From the NCBI GenBank assembly GCA_038503065.1, contig JBCAMK010000006.1:806001-870000 (forward strand): a DNA stretch of 64,000 bases. The letters run 5' to 3'. The stretch's first letter is position 1; each line of letters opens with the position of its first letter. A program made the translations under genes and the position numbers. Shown piece by piece: positions 45,554-57,070 of the stretch. The stretch comes from Paragyromitra xinjiangensis (Eukaryota > Ascomycota > Pezizomycetes > Pezizales > Discinaceae). Below the pieces are notes generated by a model. The model saw only the letters and a list, made by a program, of their open reading frames with translations. It had not been told where the DNA came from and searched no databases.

Positions 45554-46820
45554 AAAAATTAGTAGATCTTAACTTAAAGGGCATTAAGAAACATCGAGAC
45601 AGGCCCTCCTTATTCGCCGCTACCACTCCGTATACTTAGTCCAAAGAACAAAATCCGGCTCTAAAAGTCCACCCAGAACAGATGATTTCTCATCGCGGCG
45701 CTTATTAAGGCACAGCAAAGACAAGAGAACGACACGATAGCATCACTAGTTCAAGTACAGCACCTCTGGTCTCTGACGTACTACGTCTCGGCCTCGGTAT
45801 GATGCTCCGAGGCTCCCCCTCACAAAATGGACCTTCCAGCCTCTTCCGGTTTCTGTCACACGAAGTACCACCCGGTGCGTACGGCAAGCATATCTCTAGG
45901 AGTATGTATCGTATTAACCAACAAGAGCGAGGACAGTATTAGGGTATTGAAATAAAAACGACGAAGAACTCAGCTTGTTACAGTGCAGGAAAAAAAATCT
46001 TTCGGAATGCTTTGCTTCAGCGTCTTCATCCAATAGCTAGGAGCTGCTGCGCCTCATGATCATCCCAATCAAGACAGCTCAGCTTAGGCCACCCGCAGAG
46101 CGACCGAGCCTCACGCCAACACCGTCCGGTTACTGGCCAACACAACCCTGAAAGCAGCTGAAACCTCGCATGCACATAACCAAGCTTTCATAAATAAGGT
46201 TATTAGTCTGTAAAAGAGTCAGTCACTCCATGTTGGAAGTTGCCCCGTGAGTGGGCTCTACCCAATAAGGAACCGACCCGGAACAATACACCCCTAAACC
46301 GTCATAGTGGCCCTTACGTGTGATAGCTGCCTCATCTCTCGATTGGAGAGGTTCTCCATGTTACTTAGAGTACATCACGGGCACAGGTACAAGGCAGTTA
46401 CGAAGACCTCATCTGCGGCACAGATAACTACCTATTGCGAGCCACGTCGGTCATGAAAGCCTAGACACCAAAACCCTAGAAGCAAGGAGGCTCATGTGAA
46501 TCAAAGCCCAAGCGTAGATGAGCACGGAGACAAGTGGAATAGGGGAAGTGACTCTCAACTTGCCCACTCTTATGTATATAAGGCTTCTCGCTTTCTCTAG
46601 ATATATCGATACTCATCCACCAGACTAAGAATATTCACCAAGTTCTTTGTTTCAGAAGTGAGAAACCAACCACTGAGACTCAGCTTCCTTTGACCAATTA
46701 TTCTGTTTACAAAGTGGTAGGATTCTCAGCCGCGTTAACGTTCTCTTAAATCTATCATCACATAAACCATAACCCACAAAACCCGCCTCAGGAGTAATCA
46801 AGCGTCATTACATTTCTCCA
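45554..46820. other. intergenic stretch, no supportable gene
   Basis: No frame shows domain character. The last 250 bases, with TATATAAGG near 46575 and a CA/CT-rich run, may be the promoter and leader of the gene starting at 46821. Confidence 0.4.
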
Positions 46821-48206
46821 ATGCAAAGATCTTGTGTCACCGTTATCCCTCCTCCTTTACTTCTAATACGCCCTATCTACATACAAACGTGGCAACAAAG
46901 ATCACACCGAGGAAGTTCCTACCCTCGAGCAACATGTCCCCCAAAAGCAAACTTCAGCGTTTCCCACAAATCCCATTTCAGGCATTCTGGGCCACATGAA
47001 AAGTGGATGGTCTACCATCATATCCAGAATTGGTGGAACTCTATCAAACTATCATATAAGCCAAAACTGCCAGAAGCAATAAAGCAGGAGAAAAAGGTGA
47101 ATTTGATCACAATTGTGAAGCAACATAAACTAACGGTTTCAGGAAATAACCAATAATCAGTCGCCCAAGTTAGGTAGGTTTAACTAAACCTTGTTTTAGT
47201 TTACTTCCGGTACCTCGGATTTCGAGGTAATAGTAATATTGATTTAACAGCCATCCCAGACACCAAAGTTCTAGAGAATAGCAACCATCAGCAAACCCTC
47301 GCGGGAAAGACGCTTCAAGAACCAGCCAAACCCCAAAGAGCAAAGAAGCCGAGAAAGCGTCGGGCGAAAAAAAGTGAAAAAGAGGCCCCGGAACACACTA
47401 AGGAAAGGTTAGCAGATCTAATTAAACCTCACGGGTGATCACTCTGTTTAATAATACCCCATAGCTACTCTAAATCTTCCTTTTACAAACCGGATATCAA
47501 TGACTACTTCTCCATTCAACTTCATCAAGCATTATGTTACTTCTATTCCGGCGTCCTCAACGGCGACCTCCCAGCCTCGACTGGCGTGAAAGAATTTCTA
47601 GCAACAACCCACTTCGATTACGCATTCGGGCTCTTAACACGAGCCGTATTGCCAGAAACGAAAAAAGTGATCTGCAGCGCAAAACTAGCAGGCTTATCCA
47701 AAAGCTTCTCCAAACTGAGACAGGACTGTTGGGTGAGCAAACAAGGTTGCTATATCAACAAAATAACCACGCCCAACAAAGACTTTGGGTTATATGTCGG
47801 CGGTTCTGCGAGTCTTTCCCCGAAACCCTTCCCCATAACCCGTCCGGCGCGTGGAAAACTTAATTCCATACCATACGTTGTCCCGAAGCCAGGAATTCCT
47901 TTCGGAGTCGGTCGACGGATTACCCAACACCTTCATGATGACACTCGCCTTAAGAAGCTGAGCACCCACTACAAGTTCATGGAGGAGAGGGGGAATAAGT
48001 ATGATTTTCGGCTACTAGCCGTATTTGAAGAGGAAGTCAGGTCCGGTGCAGTGTGGCTCTTGGAGGCTTTCTTTGTGGAACAATTTGAAACTATATGGCA
48101 GCCAAAAACTAGAAGTAGTACTAGCCCGTCACATATCGGGTTAAATCGAATTTCCCCCTTGCTCACCGTCTATAATTCGCCGCCGCGGGTTCAGCAAGCA
48201 CGATAA
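46821..48206 (+). CDS. GIY-YIG-like nuclease-domain protein, multi-exon
   Basis: The last exon, 47465-48206, is firm. It joins in phase to an upstream exon ending at 47407 (donor GTTAGC, intron 57 bases). The join of exon 1 (46821 to about 47096) to exon 2 (possibly from 47292) is tentative; that model gives 377 residues. The N-terminal part is basic (AKKPRKRRAKK). The C-terminal part has CYINKI, then LYVGGSAS, then GRRITQH, and finally LLEAFFVEQF. This order matches GIY-YIG nucleases (GIY, YIG, catalytic Arg in R-x3-H, metal-binding Glu), with a long insert between YVGG and the Arg. The family match is my reading of motifs, not a database result. It could act on DNA or be a non-enzymatic relative. 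Confidence 0.55.
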
Positions 48207-50740
48207 TTACCATCAAGCTAGGGTTTGGAGTTACTTGGGGCTTGGACAGCCCAATAGATGTGAGGGAAGGGGACTTGAATATAATGACCGATAAATTGCA
48301 CCTATAGCGGACGTTTTGATTGATGTTTTAATATGTAATAAATTGTAATCTAATCCAAGATTAATCATGTAAGCAAAGTTAATGCATGACATAAAGTATC
48401 ATAGTAAAAAAACCGAACTTCCTTTCAATCGGATGTTCCAGTTTAAATTCACCATAACTATTTCCATCAACGGCCGAATCAACTAGGAGGTGCCAGATTC
48501 TAATAGTTACTGAGGGGACAAGTCAGACAAGTAATCTTTGTCCCGAAACAAGCCATATTCACCCCAGCCTAGCTCACTGAACCCTCAGCGCCCAGGCCGC
48601 CGTAGGGCCCGCGGTTAATGTGATAACTTCCGAACGACCAAAGTTTGCGGAGAAAATAACGTTGTAGACCATAATGTAAAATTACAGTCAATCTTGTGTG
48701 TTTCAATTGATAAGCTCATGTAAAGACCGTGGCCTGGGCTTAACACGAGAGCCTAGCTTTCCCCGACAAGTTGTAAGATAGATCCCACAATGTACACTAA
48801 CACCTCTACGTTGCAACAGGTGCTGATGCAACTCGTTGATTATAATATATCTGAGCAGTTTGAACCATAAACTGTGTAGATATGGTCGAGTGATCTCAGG
48901 TGACGTTTTATGAACAGGGATTACAATAATAAGACTAGTATGGCCGCTAGCCTGCGTGCGAGATATAATAGCATTCAACGCCTAATTCCGTACTGATTGC
49001 AACTACATTAGCACCGTTTATAGTAATAATACCGCTACATTGTTAGACAATAACCCCGCCAACAGAAACATCTGGGCAGAATCATTAAACTAGGATATTC
49101 ATCTCACTGAACTAAACCTCGGCCATCAGTTAGTAGACCAATATATGACTGAATATTATACCTTACATCCTGACAACTCATCCGCAACAGCCGGGGTTCA
49201 GCCGATCGCTAGACATCCCAAGCACAGACCAAGTTTAGACACCAGGATCAGGTTCCAATTGATTGGCAATCCCACAGGTATCTCATCATGCTGTCCAAAA
49301 CCCTGGAACCTGGTACTCTCCCGCTTCTAGTTTTTAGTCCTGTCGGACTCAAGCTCATGTTTCAGGCCTCCTTGGGCATGTTTTACCCAAGTTCTAGTAT
49401 AGCAAAAGCTATCAGTGAATAGCCATAAAGCCATTAGGAAACGACTATACTGATGTACTATATCGACTGAGAATATGACATCGATTGTCAAGCCTCGTAA
49501 ATTCTCAGTGCAATCCCCATCGAGTCGGCACCGTACCGTCTCCCACCACGGCAAGAAAAAAACCCCCATCACTGCTGCAAAGGCGGAACAAGACCAGCAA
49601 TCCCAGAACCATTCACATGCCAAACTAATCCCTAGACCTCTAGCAACACCACAATCCCAACCCACCCCCTCCAACCCAAGCCACTCAAGCAACCTGCCAA
49701 GCGCCACACCCCGTTGCATTGCATACGCATCTCTTGCCGTCCCGCGTTCTAGAACCCCCGGAAGCCAGTCATCCCACACCTGCCGAATAAGCCAATCCAA
49801 CCCCGCCTATCCAGCAAAAGTAAATATAAAAAACAAAAAACGGCGTCCAATAGCTGGGATGAACCGAAGCCACCCGGGTTGGGGAGGTCTGCCGATGGGC
49901 GGGGTGTTTTAGATGCCGTGAGGGGGATATCGGTACGGGTGAGAGTATAGATACATGATACGGATGGTAGCTGAGTAGACGGGAGGGGTGCTCTAGCCCG
50001 TGGGTTAGTGGTAGGATTGATTGTGAGTTAAGTGTGATCAGTCTTGTAGATTAGTATCCTATTCCAGGATGGATATGGACTAGATAATAAACATGATAGA
50101 TAAGAGATACGGCCACGACCGAAGACACATCAAGGCAATTAGCGCTGAAACAGCCAGGACAAATATAATCCCGCAGAGAAATGATCGAATAAACGCTTTC
50201 GTCAGTATCAGTCTTCGATCATCCTATTCCTCTCTATATTTAGATATGGCGCGATCAGTATCAAGTCCAACTCGAAGATCCATTGACGAAATATTCTGAA
50301 AGACCAATCCTCGAAAGAGCTCGGGACACGCGCTATTTATTCACAAGATCTCCATCAGAGCACAATATGCACAGTGGCGCATTTAGAACTCGAGATGCTG
50401 GAGTTAATCGGAAAGGGCATCTTCTGTGCATCCAAGAGCGAACGCCATCCGGGTCCTCGGTATCCTAGACCGACGGATTGGGACGATACCGGTTGATCGG
50501 GCCAATGGACAGAGCGTCATCGTGCAAGATGGTAATGGGGGAGGTTGGGGAACTTCTATATCGGGGGATGGAGTTCAGCAGGTATTTCGTGAGATTGCGT
50601 TGCAAAGTCGCGAAAGTCGAGAGGTTGGAGTTTGATAGCGCTAGGTACCTAGGTACATGACGCTTTCGTGCGGTAAAGGCTTAGCGAGGCGGGGGAAGCT
50701 ACTCTGGTGTTCTTTTCTTAGCTCCCTCGTTAATTGAGCC
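48207..50740. other. 2.5-kb stretch without a firm gene
   Basis: Overlapping frames at 49327-49800 (minus, 157 codons) and 49475-49912 (plus, 145 codons) read the same C-rich segment. Neither shows a domain or splice partner, so I call none. The remainder is AT-rich with short frames only. Confidence 0.4.
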
Positions 50741-51782
50741 TCAACACGTGCTTCCTCCAATGACCCTCCACGGAACGGACGCCAAGAGGTCGTGCATCGT
50801 TTCATCAATGTGTTCCTGGGGAGAAGAACGCAATTCCCACGTCACGGAAAATGCAACAGGAAACGGACATGGATGGAACGGCATACTGCGCGCGGCAGCA
50901 GGTTCCAATCTGAAGAGACCTTGGCAGGAAATGTTTCGAGGGAGCAAATTCGGACCACCCTGTTCAGCTTGGGGCGGACACACCACCGTTTCTAGCGGAG
51001 GGTGGTTGGGGGGGGGAGTTTGGGGCAGTAGAGGGTTGGGGTTGTGGGCGTTGTATGGTGGAAAGGAAGAAAAAGCAGAGGCTGGAAAACAGGAACAAAA
51101 CACCCCTGTATGTACCCCCTGTCGGAACCTTGTAACCCTCCCCGGTGCGGTTGTCTCGCCAACGTTGGTGTGATGGTCTTTCCGTATTGAGCTAGACTGG
51201 GTGCGGGAAGGTGTGTGTTGGCTGGCCAGATGGATGGATGTGATAGTTTCTCTGACCCCCAACCTCCGTCGGAGGGGGGAGTGAGCGAGGAGGGGAGTGA
51301 ACTTACCGGCCTCTCTCTTTTCCCCAGCTGGGTCAGAACAACACCGTCTGAGAAAAAAGTGGAAGAGGTGGCTGGTCAGTGGTACGTACAACGTACATCG
51401 GCTCTCTGCGTTCTTCCTTGCTTTCTGCCCTCACAACTCTCCTCTTTTCTTCTTCTCGTCATCTCTCTCCCTCTCCCTCTCCCTCTCCCTCTCCCTCTCT
51501 CTCCTCTCCTCTACCCTCCCTTCCTTCTCCCTCCCTCCCTCCCTCCCCCTCGTACCTGCATACGGCCATCCATCAATCTCCTGGTTGGCCTCCACTCCTG
51601 CTGCTCGGTTTGTCCTCCCTCTGTTTGTCGAGTGCCCTTCTATCATTCACCCCTGCTAACCAGCCCCCTCAATTTCAAAAGATTGACTTCGCTGCACCAT
51701 TTCTCGCTGCTGCCCCATCTCTCCCTCCTCACGACTAACGACTCTTGCTGCTTTCACGATCCAATTCCTCATTCCGCCCAAC
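50741..51782 (+). promoter_or_regulatory. long CT-rich promoter/leader with CCCTCT microsatellite
   Basis: The kilobase before the ATG at 51783 is GC-richer than the surroundings and free of a convincing gene. From about 51400 the plus strand is strongly pyrimidine-rich. A CCCTCT/CTCC microsatellite lies at 51465-51550. CT-rich tracts upstream of the ATG are typical of strongly expressed fungal genes. Frames on both strands here arise from the low-complexity sequence. Confidence 0.5.
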
Positions 51783-53078
51783 ATGCGGACACGAACCGTC
51801 GCCCCAACCCTTCTCTCGCTGCTTTTCACCCTCCTCCATACCTGCTCATCATCACCACTGCCAGCACCTGATCCTGTTGCTGTAGCTGAACCCGTCCCAG
51901 CACCTCAGGTGAATGCCGTCTGTAGTTCGTCTCTCGGCCAGACAAGTTGTGGTGAAATCTGTTGTGCCAGCGACCAGGTCTGTCTGTACTTGGGACAGTG
52001 TGGTGCTGCAGCGGCGGCGCAATGGAATTACTACACCACCACATACACAGTGACTGGCCTTGTAACCAGTGTGAGAACTTCCACGTACTCTTCGTTTGTT
52101 GGGGCTGCCACACCTAACCCGTCTGTTTCCAACGCACCAACGACAACATGGTCTCTAACGTATTATACATCTAATGCCGTGAATCCGTCTTCGAGCGCTG
52201 GTTTTGCGTACACCTATACAACTGGTTCTTTCACCCCACCAACTCGCCCAACTGAATCTTTCAATGGTGGTGTCATTGGCGGAGATATCTCGGGCTCGAA
52301 GATTATGGTCCCCAGTGCCACTGGCACAAATACTTATGTGGTTCCCGTTGCAACTGGAGATCTTGGATATGCTGGTGTTGTGGGTGGAGGGGCTTCCCAC
52401 CACTCTCTTTCTGGCGCCCAGATTGGTGGAATTGTGGGTGGTATCTTGGGAGCGCTCTTTTTGATCGCTCTGATTTTGTTCTGCTGCTGTCTCCGGAAGG
52501 GCTTCAAGGGCTTCTTCGGTTGGATGAATTCCTTTGGGCGCCGCAAGGAAGAACACGAAACGGTGATCGTTGACCATGGCCACGAAAGCTCAGGACACGG
52601 TGCAGGTTACGCCGGCGCAGCTGCTGCCGGAGCAGGGGCTGGCTTGCTTGCTTCATTGTGGGGAAGGCGTAAGACGACGACGACCACCACAACCACCACG
52701 CACCATCACGGTGCTACCCATTCCGGTTCACATGGCGTGGCGTATGGTGGACACGCCTCGTCTGGGCATGGTGCATCGGGTATAGTCGCCGGTGGACACA
52801 GTGGACAATCTGGCGGCGCCAGCCACAGCCGCGGTGGACTTGCAGCGATGATGGGTGCTGCGGCGGCTGGACTGACTTCGATCTTTATCACTCGACGCAC
52901 ACAGCACCATACGAGCGAAAAGTACACATCCTCAGACGAAAGTTACTCTTCGGACTATGTTTCAGAGACCAGCGAGACTGGCAGCTCAAGCAGTTCCAGC
53001 TCGTCCAGTAGCTCGTCCAGTAGCAGTAGCAGTAGCAGCTCTAGTGACGGCCATATACACGGCCACGGTAGGCATTGA
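51783..53078 (+). CDS. serine-rich single-pass membrane glycoprotein, wall-sensor-like
   Basis: Single exon, 431 residues, ATG in CCAACATGCG. Residues 1-24 are a signal peptide. A proline/valine linker is followed by a small cysteine cluster at about 47-74 (SCGEICCASDQVCLYLGQC). Then comes a Ser/Thr/Tyr-rich extracellular stalk and one transmembrane segment at about 212-238 (IGGIVGGILGALFLIALILF) followed by CCCLRKGFKG. The cytoplasmic part is Gly/His/Ala-rich, with a poly-Thr run (about residue 300) and a poly-Ser run near the C-terminus. The layout resembles fungal surface sensors or glycoproteins, but it lacks a recognised WSC domain. Function is unknown. Confidence 0.8.
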   Translation: MRTRTVAPTLLSLLFTLLHTCSSSPLPAPDPVAVAEPVPAPQVNAVCSSSLGQTSCGEICCASDQVCLYLGQCGAAAAAQWNYYTTTYTVTGLVTSVRTSTYSSFVGAATPNPSVSNAPTTTWSLTYYTSNAVNPSSSAGFAYTYTTGSFTPPTRPTESFNGGVIGGDISGSKIMVPSATGTNTYVVPVATGDLGYAGVVGGGASHHSLSGAQIGGIVGGILGALFLIALILFCCCLRKGFKGFFGWMNSFGRRKEEHETVIVDHGHESSGHGAGYAGAAAAGAGAGLLASLWGRRKTTTTTTTTTHHHGATHSGSHGVAYGGHASSGHGASGIVAGGHSGQSGGASHSRGGLAAMMGAAAAGLTSIFITRRTQHHTSEKYTSSDESYSSDYVSETSETGSSSSSSSSSSSSSSSSSSSSSDGHIHGHGRH

Positions 53079-54995
53079 TGAAATGAAACGGGTGATGGGA
53101 GATGACGGGGGTTTATGTGTGATGATTCAATTCGATCTGTATGATTTTTAACGATCCTTTTTTTTTTGTTTCGGGGTTGATGAATAGTTGATTCCATTTG
53201 TTCTTTCCTCTTCTCTTTATATCATGAACTGTTTATTTTTGTTATCCAGGTAAGTTCGCGGGCAAAGAGCGGGTGGATCTAATGAATGACGACATGGATT
53301 AGTGAGTGTTGTATGGCAATTTTGGGGAGGAGATTGGGTTCCTTTCGTCAGTGGTTGTGAAGGGCGGAGTTTGCATCTTTTATATGTCGTTGGTCTTTGG
53401 AATGCGAAAAAGTCGGGTGGAATGGTTGATTGGAATGCATTTTGAAGAGGAATGAGCGGGAATGAAGTGGAGATGGGTGGTAAATGTGCGGATTTGTAAC
53501 TAGTTAGTCTTGGTTTCTTTTTTACTTTAGATCGAAAAAGAGGAAAGAGCCGAAAAAAAAATGAAATGAACATTTTTAAAAGAAACTAAAACGAAATACA
53601 TCGCATCTTTCCCGTCAAAATTTAAGTACGGTTCAGCATCAAATCCAAAATATTCTGGTTTCACACGGGATGGGAATCTTGACTGAAGTCTCGGATTCCG
53701 CTAACTCTTGGATGGCGACTAACAGCGGCTTGTCGATCACCACTTCGCTTCGATCTGCGGATCTGGAGCCGCAAAGCTTAGTTACAACGTCGATACCTAA
53801 CCCACGACAAACGTCCAACCCCCGAATTGCTATGATAAACGAGTAGTCAAACAACCATCGATAGAGACACCCAAAACTAGGGTAATGCATCACGGTAATA
53901 TGTTATGGATGTTTCCGGCGGATCAGTCAAGCTATTACCCCAGTGGCGGTGGTGCATACAGTGGTTCAGATGGAGAAGACTGTTCCTGCAGTGGATCTGA
54001 CGATGTAACAAGTCGGTACTCTACTTCTGAATTCATGTCTGTATGTTTAGACTACGTTTAACAACCATAGGTTACACTCCCGGCTCTCCTAGGGTGGCTC
54101 GTGACGGCGTACTTGACGGCGTGGTCGGTTAGTGTGTGGTTCTTCAGTTGAAGTGGTATCTTTCACCTAGTCTCTACAGTACCCTGGTTTCTAAATAATG
54201 ATGAGCCAAGTAACCACTATGGTACATGTCTCGGGTGGGCAGATGTACATTGTGTAAGACATACACCCTCAATACGCCACCCTAAAATCCACGCCCCCCA
54301 GCCTACTTTACAAGTTCAATACTTACACAATATTATGCAGCTAGTAGGACAGGAAACCGTGCCAATACCTTTTTTTCCCTCTATCCTAGGTCCCGCGCTG
54401 TGGCTTATACAATTATATTATATAGGTTTGATATCCATGTTTTTTTTTTTCCAAATCGTAGATTTGAAAAAAAAACCATACCATATAAGTTTGATGTTTT
54501 AGTATTACTCCACGAGTGCCCTACCTGTAGCAAAAGTTACATCAGGAAGTTTCTAATCAAGTACCAACATCCCCCTCTTAACGTCAACATATCAAATCAA
54601 CTGTTGTCTGGTAGCCACATCTCCCGATATAACAGTTAGCTATAACTGTATAAATACGCGTTTATCCTACGCATATTTACTGCTTAATTTACGTACCCCT
54701 TCTTATACCCCGACAAATGTGAAACGGTGGACCTATCGCCAGTAAATTTGTGGGTATAGCACTCGAATCTAGTGTTGTACCGGTGATATATCATTCTCTA
54801 TTAGACAAGTGATCAATTGAGGTATCAAGTACTGTGCAAGTGCTCTCAACACACGCTAGGATTGGGCGGTTTTGTAAGTACATACAAAATACTGTGGATC
54901 TTCTTCATTCCTCACTAAAAATGCGGTATTTAGGTCGTACGTTGGCAGGGCATTAGTATGAAGCAAGCTATAGCACATTCCCATCGGTATGTAAT
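53079..54995. other. intergenic stretch, no firm gene
   Basis: A minus-strand frame at 53639-53893 (84 codons) and a plus-strand frame around 53680-54062 with one in-frame TAG overlap each other. Either could be a remnant, and I cannot choose. The rest is AT-rich with T-runs. Confidence 0.4.
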
Positions 54996-55114
54996 GTGTT
55001 CGGTCATAGAACGATGAGAATGAGCCATCCCGTCCGCTCTGGCCTATCCAAGCATCGTATCGCCTGGCTAGTACTGCAGTGGGTGACCATGTGGGAATCC
55101 CAGGTACTGAACTC
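54996..55114 (+). rRNA. 5S ribosomal RNA
   Basis: The 119-nt gene starts GTGTTCGGTC and ends ACTGAACTC, and these termini pair over nine positions with one mismatch (helix I). The core CCATCCCGTCCGCTCTGG and GTGGGTGACCATGTGGGAAT is the conserved fungal 5S sequence. ACGATG (55011-55016) pairs perfectly with CATCGT (55053-55058). A T6 run follows the end. This looks like the intact copy of the two in the window. The open frame reported across it has no coding meaning. Confidence 0.88.
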
Positions 55115-55120
55115 AATATA

Positions 55121-55126
55121 TTTTTT
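55121..55126 (+). terminator. Pol III terminator of the plus-strand 5S gene
   Basis: TTTTTT begins six bases after the 3' end of the 5S gene. Confidence 0.65.
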
Positions 55127-55830
55127 ATTTAGCAGAAGGAACCATTTCTTTACCATTGTACTAGTAAAAATAACCCCATTCGTTAGAACCTAGTAAATAG
55201 CTTTGCTTTAGGAGTACAATCCACGAGATAGCCCAGAAGCATGGCTCATCACTCAGCCAATTGAAGCGGTCTTTGTTGAAAATACTTCCTGATGCCCTCA
55301 TGCCCAGACGTGAATGCTTGGCGCCAAGGTTCGCTCCTCGCGCGCCGCTGACGGCAATACCATAAAAGAAGAATTATGGGAAAATAGAGTTGCCAGTAGG
55401 AAAGAATGGATATTTGCGATTTACTATACTAGCCGGGGTTCTATCAGTTTTGCTCCAAATCTGCAGTATATGCGCAATGAGAAGGGTTAACCATTTATAC
55501 CTATTAGGACAAACAAATGGAAATCATCCCAAACTTTTCCCATTGAAGCCTGAGGCAGCTCAATGTGTGTACAAATCACTCAAAGACAGGACATTAAGGG
55601 CGATCAAATCGTCAACTCAAGAGCCGCTCCCAATCCAAACAAACATATTGGTGTGCTAAGTTGCCCAGCTCCTCAAAATTCCTTCATTCACTCCGCACCT
55701 ACGGAAGATCATGCGAAGGGAAGCTTTGTCGAGTCGCCTGGAGGTCTCTTTGGCAACCCTATACATCACTATCAGTCACCGCACTAATGAGTATACAGTA
55801 TTCCAACATACTTCGAGTTTTCACAGTCCA
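55127..55830. other. intergenic stretch, no supportable gene
   Basis: The frame at 55390-55659 has a hydrophobic start but opens on TTG and has no partner exon. I see nothing else. Confidence 0.4.
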
Positions 55831-56398
55831 TCAGTAAAATTTGGCGAGTTTGGGCAAGGGTAATGTTTTCGCCCTAATGTCTCTATGGGCATAGCCGATA
55901 TCGTGCATACAATGTAATGCATACATACAATCCGAATACAAATTGCGAACTTGATCCTCTTCCATGATCGAATTAGCCAGGTATTCCGCGAGTGTTAGGC
56001 CATAGGCATTTTCAAGTAAAATGCTAACTCCATCAGCGCCATCGATATCGAATACCCATAACAGAAAGGAAGCATAAAGCCTTGGTATTGACTCATTGCG
56101 GCGTATACCATAGCCTCTTGAAAAGCGTTGACTAGGTCCGCAACCGGGAAGTGCTTGAGCACTAGGTCTGCGGTGATTGGAGGGGTCGAAGGACGGTTTA
56201 ATAATGTTAGTCAATATCGAACCCACAACTATACACTACACGGAAGGGAGACTCACGGAAATCAGCCGGGGGTGAGATCATCACCTTTCCTTCGTATTCA
56301 CTGATCTCCATCTCTGGTTTAAGGGTTATATTATTAGAGACAAGGAATTGCCTCACACCACGTCGTCTCGCTATACCTTCAAGACTAGAACCAACCAT
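55831..56398 (-). pseudogene. frameshifted, truncated protein-kinase-like gene
   Basis: After an apparent intron (donor GTGAGT near 56258, acceptor CCGCAG near 56184), one frame reads HLVLKHFPVADL, then YAAMSQYQGFMLPFCYGY. This looks like the kinase N-lobe running into the hinge. The reading then has to shift frame at about 56040 to continue ADGVSILLENAYGLTLAEYL, then LYSDCMYALHCMHDIGYAHRD. The catalytic-loop HRD is present. The frame ends TLPLPKLAKFY before any DFG. A frameshift plus loss of the C-lobe indicates a pseudogene. A sequencing error could explain the shift but not the missing end. Confidence 0.62.
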
Positions 56399-56559
56399 TC
56401 CCGAGGTCTTTGGAGAATATCGAACTCAGTTATGTTACACCGAAGGAACAGTGCTTTTTGGGTATATCTCAACACAACATGAGTGGATCGGGAGGTACCG
56501 GTAACCGCGGGGTTATCGGTAGGGGGTAGAGTAGGGGTAATCCCGGCGAATCGAGTAAC

Positions 56560-57070
56560 ATAGTCAAAGTTCGGAGTACCGATAGTAGCAGTAACTCACT
56601 AGCAGTAGAAGCTAAAGCAACCATGTAATTACATACGGCACGGATGTTGTACGGGTTGCTGAAGTAGATGTAGACCGCCCATTTATCATCAACAATGATA
56701 ACGGTTTACATCATGTTGCAGATGGCGTGTCTGTGGATCTAACTGAAAACGATTTCCCAGTCGTCCCCAGAATCGACGTTGATGTTACCTGAAACACAGA
56801 CCTAGCCGAAAACGCCAGGAGCCTTAAATTCGACAATAACCATTGGTTTACACACGGCAATGCCACTCGCGTCCTACAATAGTTAGCAGATCGATATATC
56901 TAGGCGGCTCCTGTCCTTCAAGGTCCTCTCAGATCGAAGCGCCAAGTCGTAGCTCCTATCCGTCGCGGGAGCCATCGCTAATACGATTAGCCAGCACGCA
57001 ATGATGACTGCTTGTTCGAAAATCACACGTCCTCCTCAGATTCAAAAACACGCCCAACGATAACCTAGGG
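56560..57070 (+). pseudogene. multi-stop coding remnant with C-to-T type stops
   Basis: Read from TAC at 56634, the plus strand gives a coherent acidic then basic protein-like sequence (VDRPFIINNDNGLHHVADG, ARSLKFDNNHWFTHGNAT, LRSKRQVVAPIRRGSHR). It is interrupted by TGA (56790), TAG (56880), TAG (56901), TAA (56976), TAG (56985) and TAG near 57066. Every stop is one C-to-T change away from CGA, CAG or CAA. Further such stops occur upstream in a Q-like run at 56585-56600. This is the pattern expected of repeat-induced point mutation. The family is not recognised. Confidence 0.5.

Noticed and set aside
49327..49912. Overlapping 157-codon minus and 145-codon plus frames
   Set aside because: Neither has a domain, signal or splice partner; the C-rich composition keeps both open by chance.
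50741..51391. 216-codon minus-strand and 141-codon plus-strand frames
   Set aside because: They lie in the GC-rich promoter/leader of the serine-rich glycoprotein gene and show only low-complexity Pro/Ser or Gly/Trp sequence.
53639..54062. Overlapping frames near 53.7-54.0 kb that could be a gene remnant
   Set aside because: The minus frame is short and the plus frame needs an in-frame TAG read through; evidence does not favour either.
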